Shown piece after piece: positions 1 through 5,751 of a stretch of DNA of 6,333 bases. Position numbers and translations under genes: made by a program. The notes beneath the pieces were generated by a model. It was not told the DNA's origin, made no database searches, and saw nothing but the letters and a program-made list of their open reading frames with translations. Position 1 is the first letter of the stretch. Each line of letters opens with the position of its first letter. This stretch comes from Candidatus Sumerlaeota bacterium (lineage in GTDB: Bacteria; Sumerlaeota; Sumerlaeia; MVZB01; JAJFLK01): assembly GCA_021772735.1 (NCBI GenBank), contig JAJFLK010000479.1, forward strand, positions 1 through 6,333. The letters are read 5' to 3'.

Positions 1-142
1 TGCTCAGGTTTCCCGCGCCCAGCGCACGCGTCTTCAAGTACGCGGGGCCCTTCTTCAGGCCGCGCACGACGGTTTCGTGCAGGTGCGTCGGGCTCTTGAA
101 GCCCAGAGACAGGGAGAGTTTTTCACGAGCATCTGAATCCAT
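1..142 (-). CDS. Unrecognised protein, N-terminal fragment (runs off the left edge)
   Basis: A minus-strand reading frame opens with ATG at 142 and stays open for 47 codons to the window edge, so only the N-terminus is present. The fragment starts MDSDAREKLSLSLGFKSP and continues with a basic stretch containing GLKKGPAYLK. It has mixed hydrophilic composition, no signal peptide and no membrane segment. Codon choice (GCG, CTG, GGC, AAG) matches the neighbouring genes, which supports real coding. No strong Shine-Dalgarno is visible; the bases upstream of the start read GAAGAAACGGATCG. I do not recognise the family. The gene is divergent from the secreted-protein gene at 458, so the shared upstream region may hold promoters for both. 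Confidence 0.6.
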   Translation of the reverse strand, partial: MDSDAREKLSLSLGFKSPTHLHETVVRGLKKGPAYLKTRALGAGNLS

Positions 143-393
143 CGATCCGTTTCTTCACTGAGTGTGACTCTGGCACGGCGAGTGCGAAGGACCCGTCGTT
201 GGATCGGGCTCCCCGTTGCTCCACCATATGGCACGCCGCACGAGACGAATCATGAAGCGAACCGCAGCACGATCTTAATCAAGCCGTCGTCCCAAAACAA
301 GACCCAGCGAACAACGCCCGGCACCTGTAGCGGGGGCGTCGGAGCGATTGCCCGGTGGATTTCGCGCGCGGTTCGTGAGAGAACGTACCTAAC

Positions 394-399
394 TATGAT
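394..399 (+). promoter_or_regulatory. Possible -10 element for the secreted-protein gene
   Basis: TATGAT matches the sigma-70 -10 consensus at five of six positions and lies about 60 bases upstream of the start at 458, in a locally AT-richer patch. The expected -35 position holds only TTCGTG (372-377, 16-base spacing), a poor match. The element could therefore need an activator, belong to another sigma factor, or be a chance match. Confidence 0.3.
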
Positions 400-408
400 A
401 GAAATTCG

Positions 409-432
409 GCGGCGCGAGCGACAAAGCGCCGC
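409..432 (+). promoter_or_regulatory. 5' UTR GC hairpin
   Basis: GCGGCGC at 409-415 is perfectly complementary to GCGCCGC at 426-432, with a 10-base loop. It ends 10 bases before the GGGAGG ribosome-binding site of the gene at 458. There is no T tract after it, so an intrinsic terminator is unlikely. If transcribed from the TATGAT at 394, it would sit at the very 5' end of the mRNA, where it could protect the transcript or modulate access to the ribosome-binding site. The role is inferred. Confidence 0.3.
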
Positions 433-442
433 GTAACTCTGT

Positions 443-448
443 GGGAGG
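443..448 (+). promoter_or_regulatory. Shine-Dalgarno that decides the start at 458
   Basis: GGGAGG at 443-448 is a strong Shine-Dalgarno. It touches the ATG at 449 directly, which is too close, but lies 9 bases before the in-frame ATG at 458. The latter is therefore preferred. Confidence 0.6.
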
Positions 449-457
449 ATGTCTAAG

Positions 458-1282
458 ATGAAGAAAATGAAATCGAGAATTCGAACGAGCGTGAAAATGC
501 TCATGAGTCTGGCGGGCATTGCGGTGATGATCGCGAGCGCAGCCAGTGCGTCCGCCCAGGGCGGGCCGGGCGGACGCGGCGGCCCCAGCCTGGAGCCAGA
601 GAAGCAGGCGGCGGCCTGGAAGGTCCAGGCATCGACCATCGCAAAGTCGCTGCGCCTGGACGAAACCGAGACGAACCAGCTCGCCGAAGATTATAAGAAA
701 TCGCGGGTGAGTCACGACGAGGCCATGGCCAAACTGCGCGAAGAGTTGGGCGAGGGCGGCGGTTTCGCCAATATCCAGATGTACCTCGAACTAAGCGATA
801 AGAGTCGCGGCGAACTCGGGGCGGTCCTTGGCGAATACCTCGAAGAGGAGCAGGTCGCAACGGCGCTCGAATCCCTGGGCGCGTTCAGCGGCGAATGGGA
901 CCGCATGACACATAAGCTCGGAACTTTTGGGCTCTCCAACGAGGACGTCTCCTCCGCACTGGACAGCCTGACGGCCTACATCGTCGCGACGACCAAGGCG
1001 CGCGAAGAGGCCATCGCGTCGTTCGATTTCCAGGTGATGCGGACGCTGCGCCAGGAAGCCAAGGAAGAGCTGGACGGCAAGCTGGCGCTGATTCTCTCCG
1101 AAACGCAGATGGAGGACTGGACCAAATCCACGACGCGTCGCCGGCGCGGCGGTCCGGGCGGTGGTGGTCCCGGTAGTGGTGGTCCCGGTAGTGGTGGACC
1201 CGGTAGTGGTGGACCAGGCGGTGGCGGTCCCGGTGGTGGTGGTGGACCTGGCCCCGACGGCGGTCGTCCCGGGCCTGGCTGA
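458..1282 (+). CDS. Exported LTxxQ/Spy-like helical protein with Gly/Pro-rich tail
   Basis: A 274-residue protein with a Sec signal peptide. It has a basic N-region (MKKMKSRIRTSVK), a hydrophobic core at about 14-28, and an ASA-Q cleavage site after residue 33. The mature chain opens with GGPGGRGGP (35-43). It continues as a charged, mostly helical region (about 44-226) with two motifs that loosely resemble the LTxxQ repeats of Spy/CpxP-type periplasmic proteins: LRLDETETNQL at 65-75 and ILSETQMEDW at 212-221. A four-arginine cluster (227-230) leads into a 44-residue tail of GGPGS/GGPGG repeats (231-274). By family analogy it may act in the periplasm or cell envelope as a chaperone or stress sensor; this is inference from weak motif resemblance. 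The ATG at 458 is chosen because the GGGAGG upstream has correct spacing to it; an in-frame ATG at 449 would add only three residues. It appears monocistronic, with a 153-base gap before rlmN. Confidence 0.8.
   Translation: MKKMKSRIRTSVKMLMSLAGIAVMIASAASASAQGGPGGRGGPSLEPEKQAAAWKVQASTIAKSLRLDETETNQLAEDYKKSRVSHDEAMAKLREELGEGGGFANIQMYLELSDKSRGELGAVLGEYLEEEQVATALESLGAFSGEWDRMTHKLGTFGLSNEDVSSALDSLTAYIVATTKAREEAIASFDFQVMRTLRQEAKEELDGKLALILSETQMEDWTKSTTRRRRGGPGGGGPGSGGPGSGGPGSGGPGGGGPGGGGGPGPDGGRPGPG
1148..1237 (+). repeat. Six tandem 15-bp units encoding GGPG(G/S) pentapeptides
   Basis: Six consecutive in-frame 15-bp units encode GGPGG, GGPGS, GGPGS, GGPGS, GGPGG and GGPGG. Units two and three (1163-1177 and 1178-1192, ggtggtcccggtagt) are identical, and unit four differs by one base. 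The outer units have drifted at third positions. Because the unit length is a multiple of three, copy-number change would keep the frame and only lengthen or shorten the tail. After the repeat the reading frame continues with an irregular Gly/Pro stretch to the stop. Confidence 0.85.
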
Positions 1283-1393
1283 TCCGTTCCGCAGCCAACG
1301 AAATATACGCTCTCAGCGTGGAATCGACGTGCGATTTCGGTCCTGGCTCGGCGCGCGCGTCGGCGTCGCGATGGGGGCGTTGCCTCAGCCCAA

Positions 1394-1422
1394 TTGTCTC
1401 GCCGGGCGTGGTGTGATAGGAT
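1394..1422 (+). promoter_or_regulatory. Candidate sigma-70-type promoter for rlmN
   Basis: TTGTCT at 1394-1399 and TAGGAT at 1417-1422 each match the consensus at four of six positions and are separated by exactly 17 bases. Transcription would start near 1429, only about seven bases before the ATG at 1436, giving an almost leaderless mRNA. If real, it rules out the in-frame starts at 1394 (TTG) and 1421 (ATG). Confidence 0.35.
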
Positions 1423-1435
1423 GGGCGTTGCTGCC

Positions 1436-2599
1436 ATGCTCGAAGAAACCTCAGACCCATCACCTGTGCTAGATCCCGACGCGCTCGCGGGGCCATCCGC
1501 CGAACCGCGCGCCGATCGTCCGGACGAGGCCGTGCCCAATTCCGGCGACCTCACCGTGCTCCGGGCGTTGGACCTTGGGCAAATGCAAGAACTCGTCGCC
1601 GAGGGTGGATTTCCGGCATACCGCGCCAAACAGCTTTATGGCTGGGTCTTCGGCAAGGGGGTCGAGAGCCTGGACGAGATGAAGAACCTGCCGCGCTCGA
1701 TGCGCGATTGGCTCGGCGCCCGCTCACGCATCGCGCCCTTGGAGATGATCGAGGCCAAAGGCGAAGAGAACGCCACGCGCAAGATCGCCTGGCGCCTGGA
1801 CGATGGGAGCGTGATCGAAAGCGTCCTGATGCGAGACGAGGGCAAGGGCCGCACGGGTCTCTGCATTTCTTCGCAGGTCGGCTGCGCGGTCGGTTGCACG
1901 TTCTGCCTGACGGGATTCGGCGGCTTCGTTCGTCATTGCACGGTCGCCGAGATCATCGGCCAGGTGCTTGGCGTGCGCCGGCACCTGCTGGCTTTGGGCG
2001 AACGCATCCATTCGTTTGTCTTCATGGGCATGGGCGAACCGATGCTCAATCTTGGGGCCGTCATCGCTTCGATCCGGCTGATGACGGACACCGAGGGCAT
2101 GGCGATCTCGCCCAGGCGCATCACGGTTTCGACCGCCGGCGTGGTTCAGGGAATCGAGGAATTCGGCCGGGCGGCCACCGGCGTGAATCTGGCCGTTTCT
2201 CTGAACGCCACGACCGATGATGTGCGAACTTCGATCATGCCCCTGAATTCGCGCTGGCCGATCGCCCGTCTACTGAAGGCCTGCCGGGATTTCCCGATGG
2301 CCACGCGCCGCAGAATCACAGTTGAGTATGTCTTGATGCGGGGGATAAATGATTCCGAGCAGGACGCCCGCCGCCTCGTCCGGCTGCTGGCGCCGCTGCG
2401 ATGCAAGGTCAACCTGATCATGTTCAACCCGCACGAGGAACTTGATTTCCAGCCCGTCGAAGAATCGACGCTCGATCTTTTCATGAAGATTCTCTCGGGC
2501 GCTCATCTGACCGCCAGCGTGCGTTGGAGCAAGGGCCGGGAGATCGAGGCCGCATGCGGGCAGCTCGCGGCGCACCACTTCGGCGCGGCATCGGCATAA
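1436..2599 (+). CDS. rlmN: Dual-specificity 23S rRNA/tRNA adenine-C2 methyltransferase RlmN
   Basis: RlmN is a cytosolic radical SAM enzyme that methylates C2 of A2503 in 23S rRNA and of A37 in some tRNAs, supporting translation fidelity. The 387-residue product has an acidic, Pro-rich N-terminal extension (about 1-38), then the RlmN N-terminal accessory domain (FPAYRAKQLYGWVF). The radical SAM core carries the iron-sulfur cluster motif CAVGCTFC, with cysteines at 150, 154 and 157. Cys143 in LCISSQVGC lies seven residues before the cluster, and Cys374 in EAACGQLA is near the C-terminus. These match E. coli Cys118 and the methyl-carrying Cys355. GMGEPMLN and VSLNA are further family motifs. 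The conserved cysteine pair separates RlmN/Cfr-type methyl synthases from other radical SAM enzymes; Cfr is less likely for a chromosomal housekeeping copy. The start is uncertain: ATG 1436 is preferred, with ATG 1421 and TTG 1394 in frame upstream. Only the N-terminal extension is affected. Confidence 0.95.
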   Translation: MLEETSDPSPVLDPDALAGPSAEPRADRPDEAVPNSGDLTVLRALDLGQMQELVAEGGFPAYRAKQLYGWVFGKGVESLDEMKNLPRSMRDWLGARSRIAPLEMIEAKGEENATRKIAWRLDDGSVIESVLMRDEGKGRTGLCISSQVGCAVGCTFCLTGFGGFVRHCTVAEIIGQVLGVRRHLLALGERIHSFVFMGMGEPMLNLGAVIASIRLMTDTEGMAISPRRITVSTAGVVQGIEEFGRAATGVNLAVSLNATTDDVRTSIMPLNSRWPIARLLKACRDFPMATRRRITVEYVLMRGINDSEQDARRLVRLLAPLRCKVNLIMFNPHEELDFQPVEESTLDLFMKILSGAHLTASVRWSKGREIEAACGQLAAHHFGAASA

Positions 2600-2617
2600 A
2601 CGTCGGCCCAGGCCTCG

Positions 2618-2648
2618 TTGATACGGTCGGCGAAAGCGTCGGTATCGA
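2618..2648 (+). promoter_or_regulatory. Weak candidate promoter ahead of the AIM24 operon
   Basis: The 93-base gap after rlmN contains TTGATA (2618-2623, five of six to the -35 consensus), followed 19 bases later by TATCGA (2643-2648), a poor -10. No convincing terminator for rlmN is seen in the gap, so the operon could also be reached by read-through from rlmN. Confidence 0.2.
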
Positions 2649-2692
2649 TGTCTCCCGAGCCTCATCGGACGTCCAGATATTAAATCGGAATC

Positions 2693-4336
2693 GTGGATAA
2701 ACAAGAAGCCAGCCGCATGTTCGTGGAGATGGAGGCCCTTTATAAGGCAGGCCGCTATGAAGATGCGCTTGAAGCCGTGCAGCGCCTGGATCGCGAATTT
2801 CCTCATCGCAAGTCGATCATGTTTCCGCTCGCTGCCTGCCTGATGCGGGTCGAGCGCCTAGACGAAGCACGCAAGTTGTTCGAGCAACTCGTCGTCCAGC
2901 ACAACGACGATCAATCCCGGCGAAAGCTCGCGCAGGTCGAGGTCAGGATCGCGAGGCGGGCGCGCGCCGAGGCGGTGAAAGCCGAGCGATCCAAGGCAAG
3001 AGCGGCTGGCGCTCCAGCAGCTGGAACCATCGATGCGTCTCCGGCGATAGAACTTGAGGACGACGTCGAAGATGATGCGATTGAAGTGAACGAAGCGGCA
3101 GAAATCGACCATTCTGCCGAAGACTTCGATCCGACACGAACGCAGCCCGCGCCCGCTGGTGGGGATACGAGCGGGATCGAACTCGCCGGGTCCGACACCG
3201 AATACGGGATGCCGGAAGCTGGCGCGAGAAAATCCGTCTTTGAAGAGGCGCGGCAGGGTAACGAGGCTGGGGCCGCGCCAGGCGAATCTGACTCGTCGGG
3301 CGCATTTGAGAATCTGGCTCGCGAAATTTCTGCCGATGTTCAATCCTCTGAGGTCGATGATATCTCGTCGTTCGCCTCGGGATTGGGTCTTCCGGATGAC
3401 GAGGTCGATGGCTTCGGCGAAGTCACGGGCATCCCCTCGGGACTCTTCAGTAATTCCGCGACGCCGACTCCCGTGGCCGCTGCGGCAGGTCTCCCCAAGG
3501 CCCCAGGGGCGCCGCCGGCCGAGGATGTCGCGGTCCCACTGGAGGCAATCGGCGGGGAGCGCGCCGGGCATCACGAGGGCGAGGCACCTCACGCCCCCGA
3601 ATCGGAACCCACGGTTCAGGGGCACTCCATAAGTTATCAAATCCGGGGCAATCCGGATTTCGGCGAGCTGACCTGCAAGCTTGACCCGGGGCAGACGGTC
3701 TATCTCGAATCGGGCGCCATGAGCCGGATGGGCAATGCGGTCCAGTTGAAGACAGTGATCCGGGGCGGGATCATAACCGCGCTGATCCGGAAATTTTTCG
3801 CCGGCGAATCGTTCTTCGTCGGCCAATACAGCAGCCCCCGCAGGCGCGCATCAGTGACGGCTTCGCCAAAGGCCCCCGGCACCGTGCTGCATCGAAAGAT
3901 TGCCGCAGGCGAATCGTTCAACCTGGCCGGGGAGGCCTACCTTGCGAGCACGGAGAACGTAAAGATCCGCACGCGCTTCCACAGTTTGCGCGCGATTTTC
4001 TCAAGCCAGGGCGGGTTCTACATGAACTGCTCGGGCGAGGGCGATATTTTTTTCAACGGATTCGGCGGCGTCATCGAGAAGCGTGTCGACGGCGAATTGA
4101 TCATCGACACGAACCATCTTGTGGCTTGGGATTCCCAGTTGAAATTCAAGATCACCGGCAGCGGTGGAATCACGGGCACGCTGTTCTCCGGTGAGGGTCT
4201 GGTCATGAAATTCAAAGGCAAAGGCGCGGTCCACGTTCAGACTCGGTCGCTCGGCGGAATGGCGGGGTGGCTCAAACCCGTGTTCCGGGCGACTCCGGGG
4301 CCGATCCGGGCAATTCTTGCGAGGATATTCGGATGA
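2693..4336 (+). CDS. TPR - acidic linker - AIM24 (TIGR00266) fusion protein
   Basis: A 547-residue protein in three parts. Residues 1 to about 75 form two TPR-like helical hairpins (ALYKAGRYEDALEAVQRL, then ERLDEARKLFEQLV), a protein-interaction module. A basic helix rich in Arg/Ala follows (about 75-110). Residues about 115-305 are low-complexity, acidic and Pro/Ala-rich, likely disordered. Residues 311-547 form a complete AIM24 domain (Pfam AIM24, formerly DUF124), 237 residues long like the two free-standing copies downstream. It carries ESGAM at 339-343, AGESFF at 370-375, a YLAS motif, LIIDTNHLVAW and SGEGLVMKF. The family adopts a multi-layer beta fold; its bacterial function is not established, and the yeast relative acts in mitochondrial inner-membrane organisation. 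No signal peptide or membrane span is visible, so it is probably cytosolic. The start is GTG at 2693, which keeps the first TPR helix intact; an ATG at 2717 is possible. It overlaps the next gene by four bases. Confidence 0.88.
   Translation: MDKQEASRMFVEMEALYKAGRYEDALEAVQRLDREFPHRKSIMFPLAACLMRVERLDEARKLFEQLVVQHNDDQSRRKLAQVEVRIARRARAEAVKAERSKARAAGAPAAGTIDASPAIELEDDVEDDAIEVNEAAEIDHSAEDFDPTRTQPAPAGGDTSGIELAGSDTEYGMPEAGARKSVFEEARQGNEAGAAPGESDSSGAFENLAREISADVQSSEVDDISSFASGLGLPDDEVDGFGEVTGIPSGLFSNSATPTPVAAAAGLPKAPGAPPAEDVAVPLEAIGGERAGHHEGEAPHAPESEPTVQGHSISYQIRGNPDFGELTCKLDPGQTVYLESGAMSRMGNAVQLKTVIRGGIITALIRKFFAGESFFVGQYSSPRRRASVTASPKAPGTVLHRKIAAGESFNLAGEAYLASTENVKIRTRFHSLRAIFSSQGGFYMNCSGEGDIFFNGFGGVIEKRVDGELIIDTNHLVAWDSQLKFKITGSGGITGTLFSGEGLVMKFKGKGAVHVQTRSLGGMAGWLKPVFRATPGPIRAILARIFG
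4321..4324 (+). promoter_or_regulatory. Shine-Dalgarno for the second AIM24 gene
   Basis: GAGG lies 8 bases before the ATG at 4333, inside the end of the preceding gene. It supports 4333 over an in-frame upstream ATG at 4267, and fits translational coupling at the ATGA stop/start overlap. Confidence 0.6.
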
Positions 4337-5025
4337 AGATCAAGACCCTCAATGATGGCGCGTTTGGTTCGGCGCTCGTGGCGCTGGAACCCGGGGAGAG
4401 ATTCGTCTCCGAGGCCGGAGCCATGTATCGTGCCTCGGCGAACGTCAATATCAAGGTCACCACTCGGACCGGCAAGAAAGGCAAGGGTGGCCTGTTCAAA
4501 GGCCTCAAACGGGCGATGGCGGGCGAGAGCGTTTTTTTCTCGCACTACGAAACCGTCGACGGCCACAACGGTGAGGTCGGCATCGCCCCGGCCCTGCCCG
4601 GACGGGTTCATCTGATTCCGATGGACGGCGAGCAGACATGGCTCTGCACGGGGGGCAGTTACCTGGCTTCGGAAGCCACGCTCGATGTGGATACGAAGTT
4701 CCAGGGCTTGAAGGGACTGGTCAGCGGCGAGAACATGCTTTTCATTCAGGTTCGCGGCCACGGGCAATTGATGGTAAGCGCGTTCGGCCGGATCGTCGAA
4801 CTTGAGGTTAAGCGCAAGCTGATCGTCGATACCGGCCACGTCGTCGCCTATACCGACGGTCTGAAGTATAAGCTCACCAAAGCCGGCGATTCCTGGCTGC
4901 ATTCGTTCCTCGGCGGCGAGGGCGTCGTCATGCGCTTTGAGGGTGAGGGCAAGGTGCTGCTTCAATCTCACAACCCCAAAGAATTCGGTCGATCGCTCGG
5001 CCTGCTGCTGCCGGCCAGAGGCTAG
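4333..5025 (+). CDS. AIM24 family (TIGR00266-type) protein, second copy
   Basis: A 230-residue protein that is almost entirely one AIM24 domain, with no extra domain and no signal peptide. Visible family motifs are LEPGERFVSEAGAM (18-31), a Lys/Gly-rich loop (47-60), AGESVFF (63-69), GIAPALPG (83-90), GGSYLAS (107-113), LIVDTGHVVAY, and GGEGVVMRF (194-202). The C-terminus is short, ending in LLLPARG. The sequence is clearly related to its neighbours but well diverged, so this is not a recent duplication. The ATG at 4333 overlaps the TGA of the upstream fusion gene (ATGA), which implies coupled translation and suggests matched amounts. The next gene starts 10 bases after its stop. Function is unknown. 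Family knowledge points to an oligomeric beta-barrel-like protein; a joint complex with the neighbouring copies is my inference. Confidence 0.9.
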   Translation: MKIKTLNDGAFGSALVALEPGERFVSEAGAMYRASANVNIKVTTRTGKKGKGGLFKGLKRAMAGESVFFSHYETVDGHNGEVGIAPALPGRVHLIPMDGEQTWLCTGGSYLASEATLDVDTKFQGLKGLVSGENMLFIQVRGHGQLMVSAFGRIVELEVKRKLIVDTGHVVAYTDGLKYKLTKAGDSWLHSFLGGEGVVMRFEGEGKVLLQSHNPKEFGRSLGLLLPARG

Positions 5026-5027
5026 GA
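5024..5027 (+). promoter_or_regulatory. Shine-Dalgarno for the third AIM24 gene, overlapping a stop codon
   Basis: AGGA overlaps the TAG stop of the previous gene (5023-5025) and lies 8 bases before the ATG at 5036. This fixes the start and excludes an in-frame ATG-less upstream extension to 4937. Confidence 0.55.
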
Positions 5028-5035
5028 CGAATCCC

Positions 5036-5743
5036 ATGGAATATCGAATCTTGTGTCCACCAAGCTACAGTGCGCTCGAAGTGGATCTGGAACCGGGCGA
5101 ATCGATCGTTACCGAAGCGGGGTCGATGGCCTGGCGCGATACAAGCCTCAAATCGCGGACGCGCGCTCGCGGGGGCCTGTGGAGAAGCTTTACTCGGATG
5201 CTGGCGGGCGAATCTTTTTTTCAGAATATCTACAAGGCCCCGAAGCAGAAAGGCACCATCGGCTTTGCGCCGGGCGCGCCGGGCGATATCCGAGCCCTGG
5301 AACTCGACGGCTGCGAGGTGCTCATGGAGAAAGGCGCATACCTGGCCGCGACGCCCGAGATCGAAGTCCGGACGAAATTCGGCGGGATCTTCGGATTCTT
5401 GAAGGAAGGCATGTTCATCCTCAGATGCTCTGGAACCGGAACTCTCTTCTTCTGCTCTTGCGGGGACATCACGGAAATCGAAGTCAAAGGCGAGTATGTG
5501 ATCGATAATGGATACGCGGTCGCCTGGGATCCGGAACTGAAGACACAAATCGTGCGCTCGAAGAAGATCGGAGCGGCCCTGCTCTCCGATCAGCTCATGA
5601 TGAAATTCATTGGTAACGGCCGGCTTTGGATTCAGTCCAGAAGTCCCCGGGCCCTTGCCCGGTGGTCGATGGCTTACCGACCCAATACCGGACGCGGGAT
5701 CGACCTCAAGAACCCGCTGACCTGGCTGAGATTTTTCGGGTAG
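5036..5743 (+). CDS. AIM24 family (TIGR00266-type) protein, third copy
   Basis: A 235-residue single-domain AIM24 protein. The N-terminus (YRILCPPSYSALEVDLEPGES, then TEAGSM at 26-31) is the most typical TIGR00266 start of the three copies. AGESFF, GTIGFAPGAPGDI, KGAYLAATP, TKFGGIFGFL and YVIDNGYAVAWD follow. Two features differ from the other copies. The glycine motif seen as SGEGLVM or GGEGVVM is replaced by SDQLMM in the matching place. The protein also carries five cysteines (7, 93, 131, 140, 142), including a CSC pair. The C-terminus ends in NPLTWLRFFG, recalling the ARIFG end of the fusion protein. No signal peptide or membrane span is seen. It lies 10 bases after the second copy and 8 bases before the SDR gene, so it is co-transcribed with both. 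Function is unknown. Confidence 0.9.
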   Translation: MEYRILCPPSYSALEVDLEPGESIVTEAGSMAWRDTSLKSRTRARGGLWRSFTRMLAGESFFQNIYKAPKQKGTIGFAPGAPGDIRALELDGCEVLMEKGAYLAATPEIEVRTKFGGIFGFLKEGMFILRCSGTGTLFFCSCGDITEIEVKGEYVIDNGYAVAWDPELKTQIVRSKKIGAALLSDQLMMKFIGNGRLWIQSRSPRALARWSMAYRPNTGRGIDLKNPLTWLRFFG

Positions 5744-5751
5744 AGATCGCC

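Larger units (their letters stand above)
143..457. other. Divergent intergenic region
   Basis: About 315 bases lie between the minus-strand gene starting at 142 and the plus-strand gene starting at 458. Short reading frames exist in both directions, but none has both a good ribosome-binding site and protein-like composition. Visible structure includes a 6-bp inverted repeat (acgccc at 314-319, gggcgt at 334-339) without a T tract, a TATGAT hexamer at 394-399, and a 7-bp GC hairpin at 409-432. The last two lie close upstream of the gene at 458. The remainder shows nothing I can name. Confidence 0.5.

Noticed and set aside
449..457. ATG at 449 as start of the exported protein
   Set aside because: The GGGAGG touches this ATG directly; spacing to the ATG at 458 is far better. 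The difference is only three residues.
250..639. Minus-strand open frame of 129 codons across the intergenic region and the signal-peptide region
   Set aside because: It overlaps the start of the well-supported exported protein, has no ribosome-binding site and no recognisable protein pattern; it is likely a product of high GC.
1308..1320. 5-bp inverted repeat acgct/agcgt after the exported-protein gene as a terminator
   Set aside because: The stem is short and no T tract follows.
885..1629. Minus-strand frames with His- or Pro-rich repeats opposite the Gly/Pro tail
   Set aside because: The repeats are only the complement of the GGPGS-coding units read in other frames.
2600..2665. Short antisense stretch after rlmN that reads like coding (DIDTDAFADRINEAWAD) in one minus frame
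   Set aside because: The frame has a stop just upstream, no start codon, and ends soon inside rlmN. It could be a remnant, but there is too little to call it.
2858..3826. Minus-strand open frame of 322 codons inside the TPR-AIM24 fusion gene
   Set aside because: It is Arg-rich with no domain pattern, while the plus strand gives a coherent TPR/linker/AIM24 protein in the same region.
4237..5037. Minus-strand open frame of 266 codons opposite the second AIM24 gene
   Set aside because: The plus strand encodes clear AIM24 motifs with good ribosome-binding sites; the minus frame is a shadow of GC-rich codon structure.
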